Shown piece by piece: positions 18,164 to 25,885 of a DNA stretch of 64,000 bases. Within the stretch, counting starts at the first letter, position 1; each line of letters opens with the position of its first letter. The notes beneath the pieces were generated by a model, which had not been told where the DNA came from, did not search any database, and was given only the letters and a program-made list of their open reading frames with translations. This stretch comes from Oscillospiraceae bacterium. Lineage in GTDB: Bacteria; Bacillota; Clostridia; Saccharofermentanales; Saccharofermentanaceae. Where the stretch lies: assembly GCA_902780785.1 (NCBI GenBank), contig CACZGS010000001.1:248001-312000 (forward strand), given 5' to 3'. The position numbers were made by a program, and so were the translations under genes.

Positions 18164-18240
18164 GATTGTGTAGCTCAGCTGGATAGAGCGACCGCCTCCT
18201 AAGCGGTAGGCCAGCGGTTCGAATCCGCTCACGATCACCA
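18164..18240 (+). tRNA. tRNA-Arg (anticodon CCU)
   Basis: A 77-nt cloverleaf. The acceptor arms GATTGTG (18164-18170) and CACGATC pair. The anticodon stem ACCGC/GCGGT encloses loop CTCCTAA with anticodon CCT at 18198-18200, and the T-arm is AGCGG-TTCGAAT-CCGCT. The CCA end is encoded at 18238-18240. It decodes AGG. Its 3' part is the integration target of the downstream island. Confidence 0.96.
18196..18240 (+). repeat. Left attachment-site repeat (attL, within tRNA-Arg)
   Basis: These 45 bp, from the anticodon loop to CCA, are identical to 24018-24062. The base before each copy and the bases after each copy differ, which defines the repeat ends. Confidence 0.85.
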
Positions 18241-18249
18241 GTAAAATCA

Positions 18250-18284
18250 AGGGGTTTGGGGATTTTCCAAACCCCTGTTTTTTT
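18250..18284 (+). terminator. Terminator after tRNA-Arg
   Basis: The 10-bp stem AGGGGTTTGG (18250-18259) / CCAAACCCCT (18267-18276) is followed by G and seven T. Confidence 0.9.
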
Positions 18285-18458
18285 GGCAAAAAGTGGCTGA
18301 AGATGGCTGAAGATTCTTGAAAACCCTTATTTTATGCGGTTTTCAGTCTATTTAGCTTGTTTTTGACGTCATCCACTTTTCTTCTGTCGCTGAAAGAATA
18401 ATGTTTTTCATTACTGGACATTGGTAGCCTGTTCGTGGGTGGTGTTTAGGGAATTAAA

Positions 18459-18602
18459 ATGAAAAATGACAAAAACACAGAAGTAGCGGATTCGTTGCCA
18501 TTCATGAAAACGCAACATTTGCAGGAGAACATCATCACACGTGAACTGTTCAGTCTGGTTGACTCTTGTCGACCAAAGTTGTATATTGGTAAACAAGAGT
18601 AG
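18459..18602 (+). CDS. Possible 47-aa ORF upstream of the repressor gene
   Basis: The frame starts at ATG 18459 with AGGG a few bases upstream and ends at TAG 18600-18602, giving 47 residues beginning MKNDKNTEVADSLPFMKTQ. It runs through the promoter and palindrome of the BlaI-type gene. It may be chance or a remnant of an element gene, and no family is recognised. The remainder of 18285-18626 holds GGCTGAAGA repeats and A/T-rich DNA with no other gene. Confidence 0.25.
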   Translation: MKNDKNTEVADSLPFMKTQHLQENIITRELFSLVDSCRPKLYIGKQE

Positions 18603-18607
18603 ACCAG
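18555..18607 (+). promoter_or_regulatory. Promoter inside a large palindrome, likely BlaI-type operator
   Basis: TTGACT (18559-18564), a 17-bp spacer and TATATT (18582-18587) form a good promoter. It lies within an imperfect 15-bp inverted repeat (18555-18569 CTGGTTGACTCTTGT and 18593-18607) with 13 of 15 matches, and an inner ACCAA/TTGGT pair. This placement fits autorepression by the BlaI-like protein encoded 20 bp downstream. Confidence 0.65.
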
Positions 18608-18626
18608 TACGGAGGAATTATTGTTA

Positions 18627-18980
18627 ATGCGATTAACTGATTCAGAATGGAAGATCATCAATTGTCTTTGGAAAAAACCTATGACACTAATGGAGCTTAC
18701 AAGAGCACTGTATGCTAAGACAGGCTGGTCAAAGCAGACGATCATAACTCTGCTTAATCGTATGGTTGAAAAAGGGATTGTTTCCTATGTACAAGAGGGA
18801 CGAACCAAATGGTTCAGTGCTACGATAGATAGAACCGAAGCTGAACTGGAAGAGACAACATCTTTTCTGGATAAGGTATATGAAGGCAATATCGGTCTGC
18901 TTATTTCCAATCTAAAGTGTTCAGATAAACTTACTAAAGAGCAGTTAGAGGAGCTTCGAAGGATAATCGACGAGGATTAA
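18627..18980 (+). CDS. BlaI/MecI-family transcriptional repressor
   Basis: This 117-aa winged-helix protein has the family pattern: RLTDSEWKIINCLWKK, MTLMELTRAL, WSKQTIITLLNRMVEKGIVSY and QEGRTKWFSATI, followed by a helical dimerisation tail. BlaI/MecI repressors bind their own operator as dimers and are cleaved after a BlaR1-type receptor is activated. The next gene, 1 bp downstream, encodes exactly such an M56 receptor. ATG 18627 gives the usual MRLT start. TTG 18621 is closer to GGAGG (18611-18615) and is an alternative. No beta-lactamase gene lies in the island, so the regulated target is open. Confidence 0.88.
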   Translation: MRLTDSEWKIINCLWKKPMTLMELTRALYAKTGWSKQTIITLLNRMVEKGIVSYVQEGRTKWFSATIDRTEAELEETTSFLDKVYEGNIGLLISNLKCSDKLTKEQLEELRRIIDED

Positions 18981-18981
18981 T

Positions 18982-21900
18982 ATGTTGCGTTATATCATTG
19001 GCATTACGATATTAACAATCGGCATTATTATTGTACGAGCTTTGTCGAACGGAAAAATACTCCGAAAGTATCAGTATGCTTTTTGGATTGCTATTCCGCT
19101 TTATATGATTCTAATACCGTTTGTAAAGGTAGATATTCCTTTAGCAGATATTTGGAACAACATGTTTGCTTCAAAAAACGAAACTGCAACATATGAAATT
19201 ATAGATAATGACTCCCCTATGGTCATAACGGAAGAGTTACAGATGAACAATGAAGTTCCTGATACTCAAACCGTTGCATTAGTCGATATTCAAAATGAAC
19301 AGGAAAGTATTCATGAACCCGAGCAGATACCTGTTAATCTTGTAGCGGTATCAAATGTAAAAGCAAATAAATCTAAAATAATAGAAACCGCATTAAAAAA
19401 ATGTAGTTATTGTGTTTCAGCTGTTCTTATAGTTGCGCTTATAGCATACAATATCGGTTTTGTTATCTTTTGCAAACGCAAAGGAAAATATGTTGGCAGA
19501 GATCCTTCAAACGGACTCAGGATTTATAGTATCAATCATAAAGAAACACCGTTCCTTTTGTTTAATAAAATATATATTGATGACTGTACTGAAAAGATAA
19601 GCGAATACATCATTTGCCATGAAGCCTGTCACTATAAACACGGTGATTATTTGTGGGTGCTTATCAGATATTTGGTTCTATTTCTTAATTGGTATAATCC
19701 GGTCATTTGGGCAGCATTTATTCTTTCTGGCCAGGATTGTGAATATGCATGCGATGAAGAAGTATTGAAAACTTATGGCGTTGATTCCTCTAAAGATTAT
19801 GCGAGAACACTGGTTGGAATATCCCAACAACAGTCAAATACAGCTATTTTTACCCTGTCAACTGGAATGAGAGGCGGATATAAAATGATGAAGAAAAGGA
19901 TCATCGGAATTAAGAGACCTGTAAATAACAGTCGAAAGGCGCTGGCATTAAGTATGGCTGCCATACTGTTATTAACAAGCTGTTCTTTTGTTAATACCTC
20001 TAAAAATGCCAAAAAGGTCAAGGCGGATGATCCGTGGTTTAACACACAAATAATCGATGTGGATACAGGAGCTGATGAAGGAAGAAATGTCGATTTTTCA
20101 CAGTTTTCCCTGAAGGGTTCCGACGAACAATATTATGTTATCTATACTATTGGAAGATATCAGATGAAGCCTGATGAAGGAATAGATTATTTTAATACTA
20201 TTGCTGTAGTTGACAAAACTACAAATCAAACGGTTGCTGTAATTGATCCGACCATTGGTTTTTCCAACTATGATCATGTAGATGATATTTATCTTTCAGG
20301 CGGAAAAATAACAGTTAAAGTATCTGGAGAGCATGATGAGGAGCGGTATTACGATCCTTCTACAGGTGTTCTTTTGGAAACGCGCCCTTTAAGCAACAAG
20401 AATAATGAAATGCTTACGGCCTCTGACAAATATTTTATAGGAGAGTATGAGATCGAGACGGTTTGTTACTTTATGGAAAATACTCCCCAAACCTATGATA
20501 TACAGATCAAAGCCCCAGATGGAAAAGTCACGACAACTGAATTTAAAGAACCCGGGAAAGACATTCATATTCAGGCTTTTCTTGCTTTGAGTGATACTGA
20601 AGTTCTTATTCCGGTTTCTGTCAATGGCGGGAAGAACGAATTATTTGAGTTAGATCTTAAGTCAGGTGAATTAACTCCTTTGAATGCCGATGACTATGCA
20701 TGGATGAATAAAAATCTGCGCACCGCAGTACAAGGTTCTGACGGTATGATGTATTTCCTGACAGGATATGGTATTTCGAGGATCAATGCCAGACTTAAGA
20801 CTTCGGAAGAAGCATTCAACTTCAGTTGGAGTGATCTTAACGGAGGATTCATGTATGAGTTTGAGATTGTTGAATGTTCAAATGACAGATTTGTGCTTTT
20901 AGGACAGTATGATTCCGGAAGTGTTTATTCAGGTAAGACTGCTGATAAAGTAGAGATTGTTGAACTTACCAGAGCGGATAAAAACCCGAATGCGGGAAAA
21001 ACGGTTCTTGAATTGTATGCTCAAAGAGGAGTTGGTAATGCAATCGACAGATACACGGGAGACGCAATTATATCTTTTAATCAGACTAATAAAAAATACT
21101 TTATCGAGGTTGCCAGCCGCTACGATTTGAACGAGTTTTATGATGATTCTGATGTTAATGTCAATGACGAAGACACAATGAAAATGGCTCAGGTTAGAGC
21201 ACAGGCTAGTATGAGCAATAAGCTTGCCGTTGATATTATGAATGGCGACGGCCCCGATATCCTGATAAATACCAGCGCATATGGTCAGTTAAACAGAGCC
21301 GAATATCTAGTCGATCTCTCTCCTTATGTAAAGGATTTCAGTTCTGATGATTACTATACCAATATTATTGAAGGTGCAAGAATTAACGGAGCAATCTATC
21401 AAATACCTGTCAGTTACAGTATCGAAGGAATTTTGACAAATGCAAAGTATGCCGGAAGTTCAGGCAAGGGTTTTACTCTTGAAGAATATACTCGATTTCT
21501 TGATAAGGCAGTAAACGGAAAAGATCCGATTTTGTATGGTCAGGCTATGTATTTTTCGATGCTCTTTAATAATATGAGCGATGAATTTATAAAAGATGGC
21601 AAGGCGGATCTTTCTGATCCGAGATTTGTTGAACTTGCAAAGTATGTCAAGGATAATGTCAATGAGAAAGGATCATCGCTTAATGGTTCCACTTCGTTAG
21701 AAATGCCTGCTTACTGTACGGGCTGCTATGGAATGGGCGGTTTTTGGCACAGGGTATATGAGGTAGAACATACTGACAGCAATATGACTATGCTAGGCTA
21801 CCCCTCTGTTGACGGAAGCGGTCCGATATACAGTCCAACCTGTTCTGTAGCAGTTTCCACTCAGGCTGCGGATGTTAAAGCATGTTGCGAATTCGTAAAG

Positions 21901-22263
21901 ATTCTCCTATCAGACGAAGTTCAAACCAGAATAGCTATGGACGATAATTTTGTATTAAACCGTAAAGCTTTCATATCCGGAGGAGCTGCCGGAATAGAGT
22001 ATTACAACCAAGGTGGGACCGGCTGTGACGGGGGTGCATCATTTGGTGTGTCGTTAGTTTTTGGAAAAGAATATACGATGCAGAATGTTTATGATGTCGA
22101 AAGCATTATTTTGAATTGCTCGAAAATGAAGTACGAGGACGCAGATATAAGAATTATCCTTATAGAAGAAATGCCACCATACTTCTTAGGTCAGAAGGAT
22201 CTGGATTCAGTTATTAATATTGCTCAAGATAGAATACAGAAAGTGTTAGATGAACGAGGGTAG
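18982..22263 (+). CDS. BlaR1-type M56 metallopeptidase fused to a solute-binding-protein-like sensor
   Basis: This 1093-aa protein begins with a BlaR1/MecR1-like membrane peptidase: helices at about 1-20, 33-50 and 140-165, the zinc site CHEACHYKHGD near 212-222, and EYACDEEVLKTYG near 253. A further helix with a lipobox-like LLLTSC (Cys 334) is followed by a region of about 330 residues and then a family-1-type extracellular solute-binding domain (about 670-1090: FNQTNKKYF, GDGPDILINTS, EYLVDLSPYV, MLGYPSVDGSGP). The last two parts are paralogous to the lipoprotein at 26438. Known BlaR1 sensors carry a penicillin-binding domain instead, so the ligand is probably not a beta-lactam. It pairs with the BlaI-like gene 1 bp upstream. 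Confidence 0.85.
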   Translation: MLRYIIGITILTIGIIIVRALSNGKILRKYQYAFWIAIPLYMILIPFVKVDIPLADIWNNMFASKNETATYEIIDNDSPMVITEELQMNNEVPDTQTVALVDIQNEQESIHEPEQIPVNLVAVSNVKANKSKIIETALKKCSYCVSAVLIVALIAYNIGFVIFCKRKGKYVGRDPSNGLRIYSINHKETPFLLFNKIYIDDCTEKISEYIICHEACHYKHGDYLWVLIRYLVLFLNWYNPVIWAAFILSGQDCEYACDEEVLKTYGVDSSKDYARTLVGISQQQSNTAIFTLSTGMRGGYKMMKKRIIGIKRPVNNSRKALALSMAAILLLTSCSFVNTSKNAKKVKADDPWFNTQIIDVDTGADEGRNVDFSQFSLKGSDEQYYVIYTIGRYQMKPDEGIDYFNTIAVVDKTTNQTVAVIDPTIGFSNYDHVDDIYLSGGKITVKVSGEHDEERYYDPSTGVLLETRPLSNKNNEMLTASDKYFIGEYEIETVCYFMENTPQTYDIQIKAPDGKVTTTEFKEPGKDIHIQAFLALSDTEVLIPVSVNGGKNELFELDLKSGELTPLNADDYAWMNKNLRTAVQGSDGMMYFLTGYGISRINARLKTSEEAFNFSWSDLNGGFMYEFEIVECSNDRFVLLGQYDSGSVYSGKTADKVEIVELTRADKNPNAGKTVLELYAQRGVGNAIDRYTGDAIISFNQTNKKYFIEVASRYDLNEFYDDSDVNVNDEDTMKMAQVRAQASMSNKLAVDIMNGDGPDILINTSAYGQLNRAEYLVDLSPYVKDFSSDDYYTNIIEGARINGAIYQIPVSYSIEGILTNAKYAGSSGKGFTLEEYTRFLDKAVNGKDPILYGQAMYFSMLFNNMSDEFIKDGKADLSDPRFVELAKYVKDNVNEKGSSLNGSTSLEMPAYCTGCYGMGGFWHRVYEVEHTDSNMTMLGYPSVDGSGPIYSPTCSVAVSTQAADVKACCEFVKILLSDEVQTRIAMDDNFVLNRKAFISGGAAGIEYYNQGGTGCDGGASFGVSLVFGKEYTMQNVYDVESIILNCSKMKYEDADIRIILIEEMPPYFLGQKDLDSVINIAQDRIQKVLDERG

Positions 22264-22343
22264 TTTTGAAACATAAGCAGAATAGTACGGATGACTGAAT
22301 CCGACTATAGAAGGATTGAATAAGTCCTTCGAACATAAGAACG

Positions 22344-22390
22344 CAAGGTCCCAACGAAAGGAGTGTCCCCACACTTCGGGGCCTTGTTTA
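22344..22390 (+). terminator. Terminator after the receptor gene
   Basis: CAAGGTCCC (22344-22352) pairs with GGGGCCTTG (22378-22386) through one G-T pair, enclosing smaller hairpins, and TTTATTATT follows. The 434-bp gap 22264-22697 otherwise holds a small AAGGA/TCCTT hairpin, repeat copy A and the 23-bp repeats. No gene was seen in it. Confidence 0.6.
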
Positions 22391-22521
22391 TTATTATCTC
22401 GATTCATTAACGTTTTCTTCGTAGACAACAATCTGCCTCTGTTTTACCGGCTGATTATCCTCTATTTTGCTGAAATGAAGTAATATCATAGTGTTTTGGT
22501 GAACGAATGAAAGTAATTATC

Positions 22522-22612
22522 AAGTGGCCGAAGAGTGCCTTAAGAACGGAATGAGAAGCACGGAAACACTGTTCTTTCATTGTTTTAGCTGTTTTTGAAA
22601 CGCTTCTGAAAA
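22522..22612 (+). repeat. Diverged repeat, copy A (of about 90 bp)
   Basis: It aligns along its length with 23936-24026. Shared blocks include GAAGAGTG, CTTAAGAACGGAATG and GTTCTTTCA. It contains the GAACGG/CTGTTC hairpin followed by T-rich sequence. Where copy B runs into the tRNA remnant (GCTCCTAAGCGG), copy A reads GCTTCTGAAAAGC, which may be an eroded attachment site. Confidence 0.6.
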
Positions 22613-22620
22613 GCAATTAA

Positions 22621-22689
22621 ACTTCGGAATTTAATAACTATTGACTTCGGAATTCGATAATAGTAAACTTCAGAATAAGATAATTTGAG
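22621..22689 (+). promoter_or_regulatory. Three 23-bp tandem repeats with an overlapping promoter
   Basis: Three head-to-tail units of exactly 23 bp begin at 22621, 22644 and 22667, each starting ACTTCGGAAT or ACTTCAGAAT. TTGACT (22641-22646), a 17-bp spacer and TAAACT (22664-22669) form a promoter spanning units 1-3. GAGG of the last unit serves the ATPase gene. The layout suggests a multi-site operator. Confidence 0.65.
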
Positions 22690-22697
22690 GTTGGCTT

Positions 22698-23873
22698 ATG
22701 ATAGAACGAATAGCAAAACAGACCTTATTACGCTTGGCACAGCAATTCCCTGTAGTTGCCGTGACTGGTCCAAGACAAAGCGGAAAATCAACGTTGGTTC
22801 AGGAGACGTTCCCTGATAAACGTTATGTGACTATGGATGATTCATCTGCAAGAGAGCTTGCTTCTTCAAGCCCACGGGACTTCTTAAGAGCATTCAAGGA
22901 CGGAGTCATAATAGATGAGGCTCAAAAAGTACCGGAACTGTTTGATGCGTTGAAGTTGATCGTAGATAAAGATGAATACACACCCGGTAAGTATATTCTT
23001 ACCGGATCTTCACAATTCAAATTGAAGAAAAACATCAAGGAATCACTTTCCGGGAGAATCGGAATTGTTAATCTCCTTCCGATTTCTATAGCCGAACTTA
23101 ATCTTCACGGCAATCTCAGCGACGATGCATATGACTATGCTTTTAACGGATTCTATACTCCATTTTATGATGATAAAAAACATTATGTTCGTGAAGACTG
23201 GTTTGAGAACTATATTGATACATATATTGAGAGGGATGTAGCAGAAGAAATACGTCTCTCGAATCTCTCTCAGTTTAAGAAGTTTATTCAGTTTTGTGCG
23301 ATATACAGCGGACAGATGCTTAATATGGAGAGCATATCACGGGAAATCGGCGTATCAGCAAATACGATCAAATCCTGGCTCTCGATCCTTGAGAATTCTT
23401 TCATAATCCATTTATTGGAGCCGGATACTAATAATCTAGGCAGAAGCATCGTAAAGACTCCAAAACTCTATTTTGTTGATGTTGGACTCTTATGCTATCT
23501 GCTCAGGATAGATTCCAAGGAGGAATTGCTGTTATCACGCTATAAGGGTGCTGTTATAGAAACTATGGCAGTCTCCGAGTTGTTGAAATTGAGGTTCAAC
23601 AAGGGGCGTAAGGCCGAACTCACATATTTCAGAGACAGTAATGGATTCGAAGTAGATGTAATTGCAGATTGGCATAAAACATATGCCTTGGAAGTTAAGA
23701 GTGATTCAGAGACAGAGAAGAAACTGTCGTCGAATGTCCGCAAATACATAGAACTTCGCGAGACTGAAATTAAAGGGTATGTTTACTATCTTGGTGATAT
23801 TACATGCGAAATCAACAACATCAAATATGTTTCATGGAAAGATTGGGGAAACAACGAAGACTCTATAAAATGA
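22698..23873 (+). CDS. AAA-family ATPase with DUF4143
   Basis: This 391-aa protein has an N-terminal AAA_14-type domain with Walker A TGPRQSGKST (23-32), Walker B GVIIDEAQKVPEL and sensor YILTGSSQF. A DUF4143 C-terminal half follows, with a wing-like segment (SISREIGVSANTIKSWLSILENSFII) and a nuclease-like fold block (EVDVIADWHKTYALEVKS). Such ATPases occur in many copies in gut bacteria and archaea and are often linked to mobile or toxin-like modules, but the activity is unproven. It is the only gene between repeats A and B, which suggests a separate cassette within the island. The start ATG follows TTGAGG. Confidence 0.88.
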   Translation: MIERIAKQTLLRLAQQFPVVAVTGPRQSGKSTLVQETFPDKRYVTMDDSSARELASSSPRDFLRAFKDGVIIDEAQKVPELFDALKLIVDKDEYTPGKYILTGSSQFKLKKNIKESLSGRIGIVNLLPISIAELNLHGNLSDDAYDYAFNGFYTPFYDDKKHYVREDWFENYIDTYIERDVAEEIRLSNLSQFKKFIQFCAIYSGQMLNMESISREIGVSANTIKSWLSILENSFIIHLLEPDTNNLGRSIVKTPKLYFVDVGLLCYLLRIDSKEELLLSRYKGAVIETMAVSELLKLRFNKGRKAELTYFRDSNGFEVDVIADWHKTYALEVKSDSETEKKLSSNVRKYIELRETEIKGYVYYLGDITCEINNIKYVSWKDWGNNEDSIK

Positions 23874-23935
23874 TCTTTCAGTCGGAATCTCCAATAAGTA
23901 CTTGTAGATTAATCAGGAATAGCTATTGAACTCTA

Positions 23936-24026
23936 AATTGGCTGAAGAGTGGCTTAAGAACGGAATGTAAAGCCCGGAAACCCCGTTCTTTCAATGTTTT
24001 TAGATGTTCTTCGGACGCTCCTAAGC
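23936..24026 (+). repeat. Diverged repeat, copy B, with terminator-like hairpin
   Basis: Partner of copy A at 22522. It holds a perfect 8-bp stem AAGAACGG/CCGTTCTT followed by TCAATGTTTTT, which may end ATPase transcripts. Its right end runs directly into the attR tRNA remnant. Confidence 0.6.
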
Positions 24027-24062
24027 GGTAGGCCAGCGGTTCGAATCCGCTCACGATCACCA
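24018..24062 (+). repeat. Right attachment-site repeat (attR), tRNA-Arg 3' remnant
   Basis: Identical to 18196-18240. It contains half an anticodon arm, the T-arm, the acceptor 3' strand and CCA, but no 5' half, so it is not a functional tRNA gene. Confidence 0.9.
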
Positions 24063-24069
24063 TAAGATA

Positions 24070-24100
24070 AAGGGGCAGGAGTGATTCCTGCCCCTTGTTT
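24070..24100 (+). terminator. Strong terminator after attR
   Basis: The 11-bp stem AAGGGGCAGGA (24070-24080) / TCCTGCCCCTT (24086-24096), with loop GTGAT, is followed by GTTTGTTTTC. It was probably the tRNA's own chromosomal terminator before integration. It also faces the convergent XRE gene. Confidence 0.85.
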
Positions 24101-24119
24101 GTTTTCTTCAAATGGATCT

Positions 24120-24815
24120 TTATGCTTTCTTCTTCGGCGCCGGCTTGCCTTTGCAGCGCTCGATCATCTCGTCTGCATCCCTGTAGCCGCGTACCTTCTC
24201 AAATTCGTTCAGGGCGCTCTTGTAAGACTTGTTGGCAAAGAAATGCTTGCCTCTGCAGTAGATCTCAAAACGCTTAACGTTAGCAAGGCCCTCGTTGCAG
24301 AACTTGATAAGCTCAGAGGTAACCGGATCATTTAACTTGTTGCATTCTTCTATGGCCTGCTCGAAAAGGAGTTTTGCCTCATCTGCCGAAGCGAGCGTTG
24401 TCTTGTTGTTTAAGATCGTATTTGCCTTTTTAATGGATGTGACTATGCGGTTGTACTTGGAGTAACCGGGATAGATTTCAACGATGCGTCTCTTCTTTCC
24501 GCAGTTAGCGCATTCGCAGGTGCCGTCAAAATGGTTGTGTTTGAGTTCTCCGCCGCACATCTTGCAGTTCGTCGGGAGCTCGTCAGACTTAGGAGTCTCA
24601 GGAGCAACTTCAACTTCTTTTTCCAGTAATGTATCAACGGAGACCTCATAGAACTCCGCGATCCTTTGGATCATTATCTTATCAGGATATGCACGGCCTG
24701 CTTCCCATCTGTAGATATAGATATCCGGAACTTTTAAAGCGGCTGCCACAACCTCCTGAGTGAGCGAGTAGCTTTCTCTTAACCTCTTCATGTTTTCGGC
24801 AAGAATAGTATCCAT
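24120..24815 (-). CDS. XRE-family regulator with zinc ribbon and helical C-terminus
   Basis: The 231-aa protein has an N-terminal HTH (MKRLRESYSLTQEVVAAALKVPDIYIYRWEAG), a zinc ribbon at about 83-105 (CKMCGG and CECANCGKK), and a helical repeat-like C-terminus (SYKSALNEFEKVRGYRDADEMIERCKG) that ends in a Lys/Pro tail. The layout is like the 1780 gene with an added helical part. It is the last gene of a minus-strand group starting at 26287 and is probably co-transcribed with the 349-aa gene 24 bp upstream. The target is unknown. Confidence 0.8.
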   Translation of the reverse strand: MDTILAENMKRLRESYSLTQEVVAAALKVPDIYIYRWEAGRAYPDKIMIQRIAEFYEVSVDTLLEKEVEVAPETPKSDELPTNCKMCGGELKHNHFDGTCECANCGKKRRIVEIYPGYSKYNRIVTSIKKANTILNNKTTLASADEAKLLFEQAIEECNKLNDPVTSELIKFCNEGLANVKRFEIYCRGKHFFANKSYKSALNEFEKVRGYRDADEMIERCKGKPAPKKKA

Positions 24816-24839
24816 GTCGTGATCTCCTGTCTGATTATC

Positions 24840-25868
24840 TTATTTGGTCTGTTCTTTTTCGCTGTCTTTATCATTGCCGGAGGGAATAGCCGCCGATGCA
24901 AGATTTATTGCGATCGATACCGCTGTCGCGATCTGCTTTGTTATTACCGTAGACAAAGCATTGCTGATTATGGAATTGCCGATGACGGCAGACTGCATTC
25001 CGTAAACTTCGGCAACGAGCATCGATGCGTACATCATTCTCTTTTTCCTATCCATTTCGGAGTCCTTGAATCCCTTGAGATCCTTCAGGCGGGCCTCAGC
25101 CTCCAAAACCTCATTGACCAATGTGTCAGTGTCGATATTGGCGTTGATGAGGGAGCCCAAGACGATAAACTCGCTGTCCGTACCGAACTTGGCACCGCGG
25201 TCAGAAAAGGTATTGAAGATCCTTACAACCTTGTCGCATTTCTCTTTTGTGTCGCCGTAAGAGATAGCGAGCACCTCACATAAGCCCTGAACGGCATCGG
25301 AAGATGCCTTGACCTTACATGTCCTTTTCAAGTAATCGTATGCTTCATCAATATCTTTGATGATGGTATCGACGCTCTTCTCGGTAAGTGCAAGAAGCAT
25401 AATGAACGACGTGTCTTCGGTTGATGTAAGAACAGGATGTTCTTTATTCATAAGGCTCTTAATCTGCTCAGCCTTAGCGATCAGATCTTCAGCTTCATCC
25501 TGTCTTCCGAAATCGCATATGAGAACGGCGGCAAGCGCCATATAAGAATTCTCGAACTGCGTTCCCTTGTGGATCTTCTTATAGACATCTGAGACGTTTT
25601 TAATATACTTTTCGGGATCATCGGAAAGAGCCATCTTACTTAAGATGACCAGTTCGGGATTCGCCCTGAGGTTTGACAGGAGCCCGGTATTCTTCTCCAG
25701 GATCTTTTTGCATTCCTTAAGTCTGTCAGTATCTGCTTCCTTATCGGCAGACGCGAATATAAGGCCTGCCATAAGGGACAAAAGCTTGTCATTTAAGAAA
25801 TACTTCCTGTGAATTGCCGAACAGTTCTTCAGAAGAAGTTCGCACTTGTCATTCAATGCTTCGTTCAT
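24840..25868 (-). CDS. Helical protein, DUF4003-like (tentative)
   Basis: This protein of about 342 aa is almost fully alpha-helical by composition (LNDKLLSLMAGLIFASADKE, SYMALAAVLICDFGRQDEAEDLI, KKRMMYASMLVAEVYGMQ). It ends in a hydrophobic stretch (VITKQIATAVSIAINLASAAIP) that could touch the membrane. The repeated helix pairs and the FLNDKLLSLMA start recall DUF4003, but this is from memory only. ATG 25868 has AGGGA 6-8 bp upstream. GTG 25889 overlaps the TerB-like stop (GTGA) and is an equally possible coupled start. It sits between the TerB-like and XRE genes. Confidence 0.6.
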   Translation of the reverse strand: MNEALNDKCELLLKNCSAIHRKYFLNDKLLSLMAGLIFASADKEADTDRLKECKKILEKNTGLLSNLRANPELVILSKMALSDDPEKYIKNVSDVYKKIHKGTQFENSYMALAAVLICDFGRQDEAEDLIAKAEQIKSLMNKEHPVLTSTEDTSFIMLLALTEKSVDTIIKDIDEAYDYLKRTCKVKASSDAVQGLCEVLAISYGDTKEKCDKVVRIFNTFSDRGAKFGTDSEFIVLGSLINANIDTDTLVNEVLEAEARLKDLKGFKDSEMDRKKRMMYASMLVAEVYGMQSAVIGNSIISNALSTVITKQIATAVSIAINLASAAIPSGNDKDSEKEQTK

Positions 25869-25885
25869 TGTTTTTCCCTGATCAC

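Larger units (their letters stand above)
18196..24062. mobile_element. tRNA-Arg-integrated genomic island, about 5.8 kb, no integrase seen
   Basis: The island is bounded by an identical 45-bp direct repeat of the tRNA 3' part (18196-18240 and 24018-24062), so excision would remove 5822 bp. Cargo is visibly richer in A/T codons than the flanks: a BlaI-type repressor, a BlaR1-SBP fusion and an AAA/DUF4143 ATPase. GGCTGAAGA boxes lie just inside both ends (18295-18303, 18305-18313 and 23940-23948) and could be arm-type integrase sites. No integrase, relaxase or transposase frame is present. It is either a remnant or is moved by an integrase encoded elsewhere. Confidence 0.75.

Noticed and set aside
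22264-22345. Riboswitch or T-box leader before the ATPase gene
   Set aside because: Short hairpins are present, but no T-box AGGGTGG core or other known aptamer pattern was seen, and a terminator and a new promoter separate it from the ATPase gene.
24018-24062. Second tRNA-Arg gene
   Set aside because: Only the 3' part is present, with no 5' acceptor strand or D-arm. It is the attachment-site copy.
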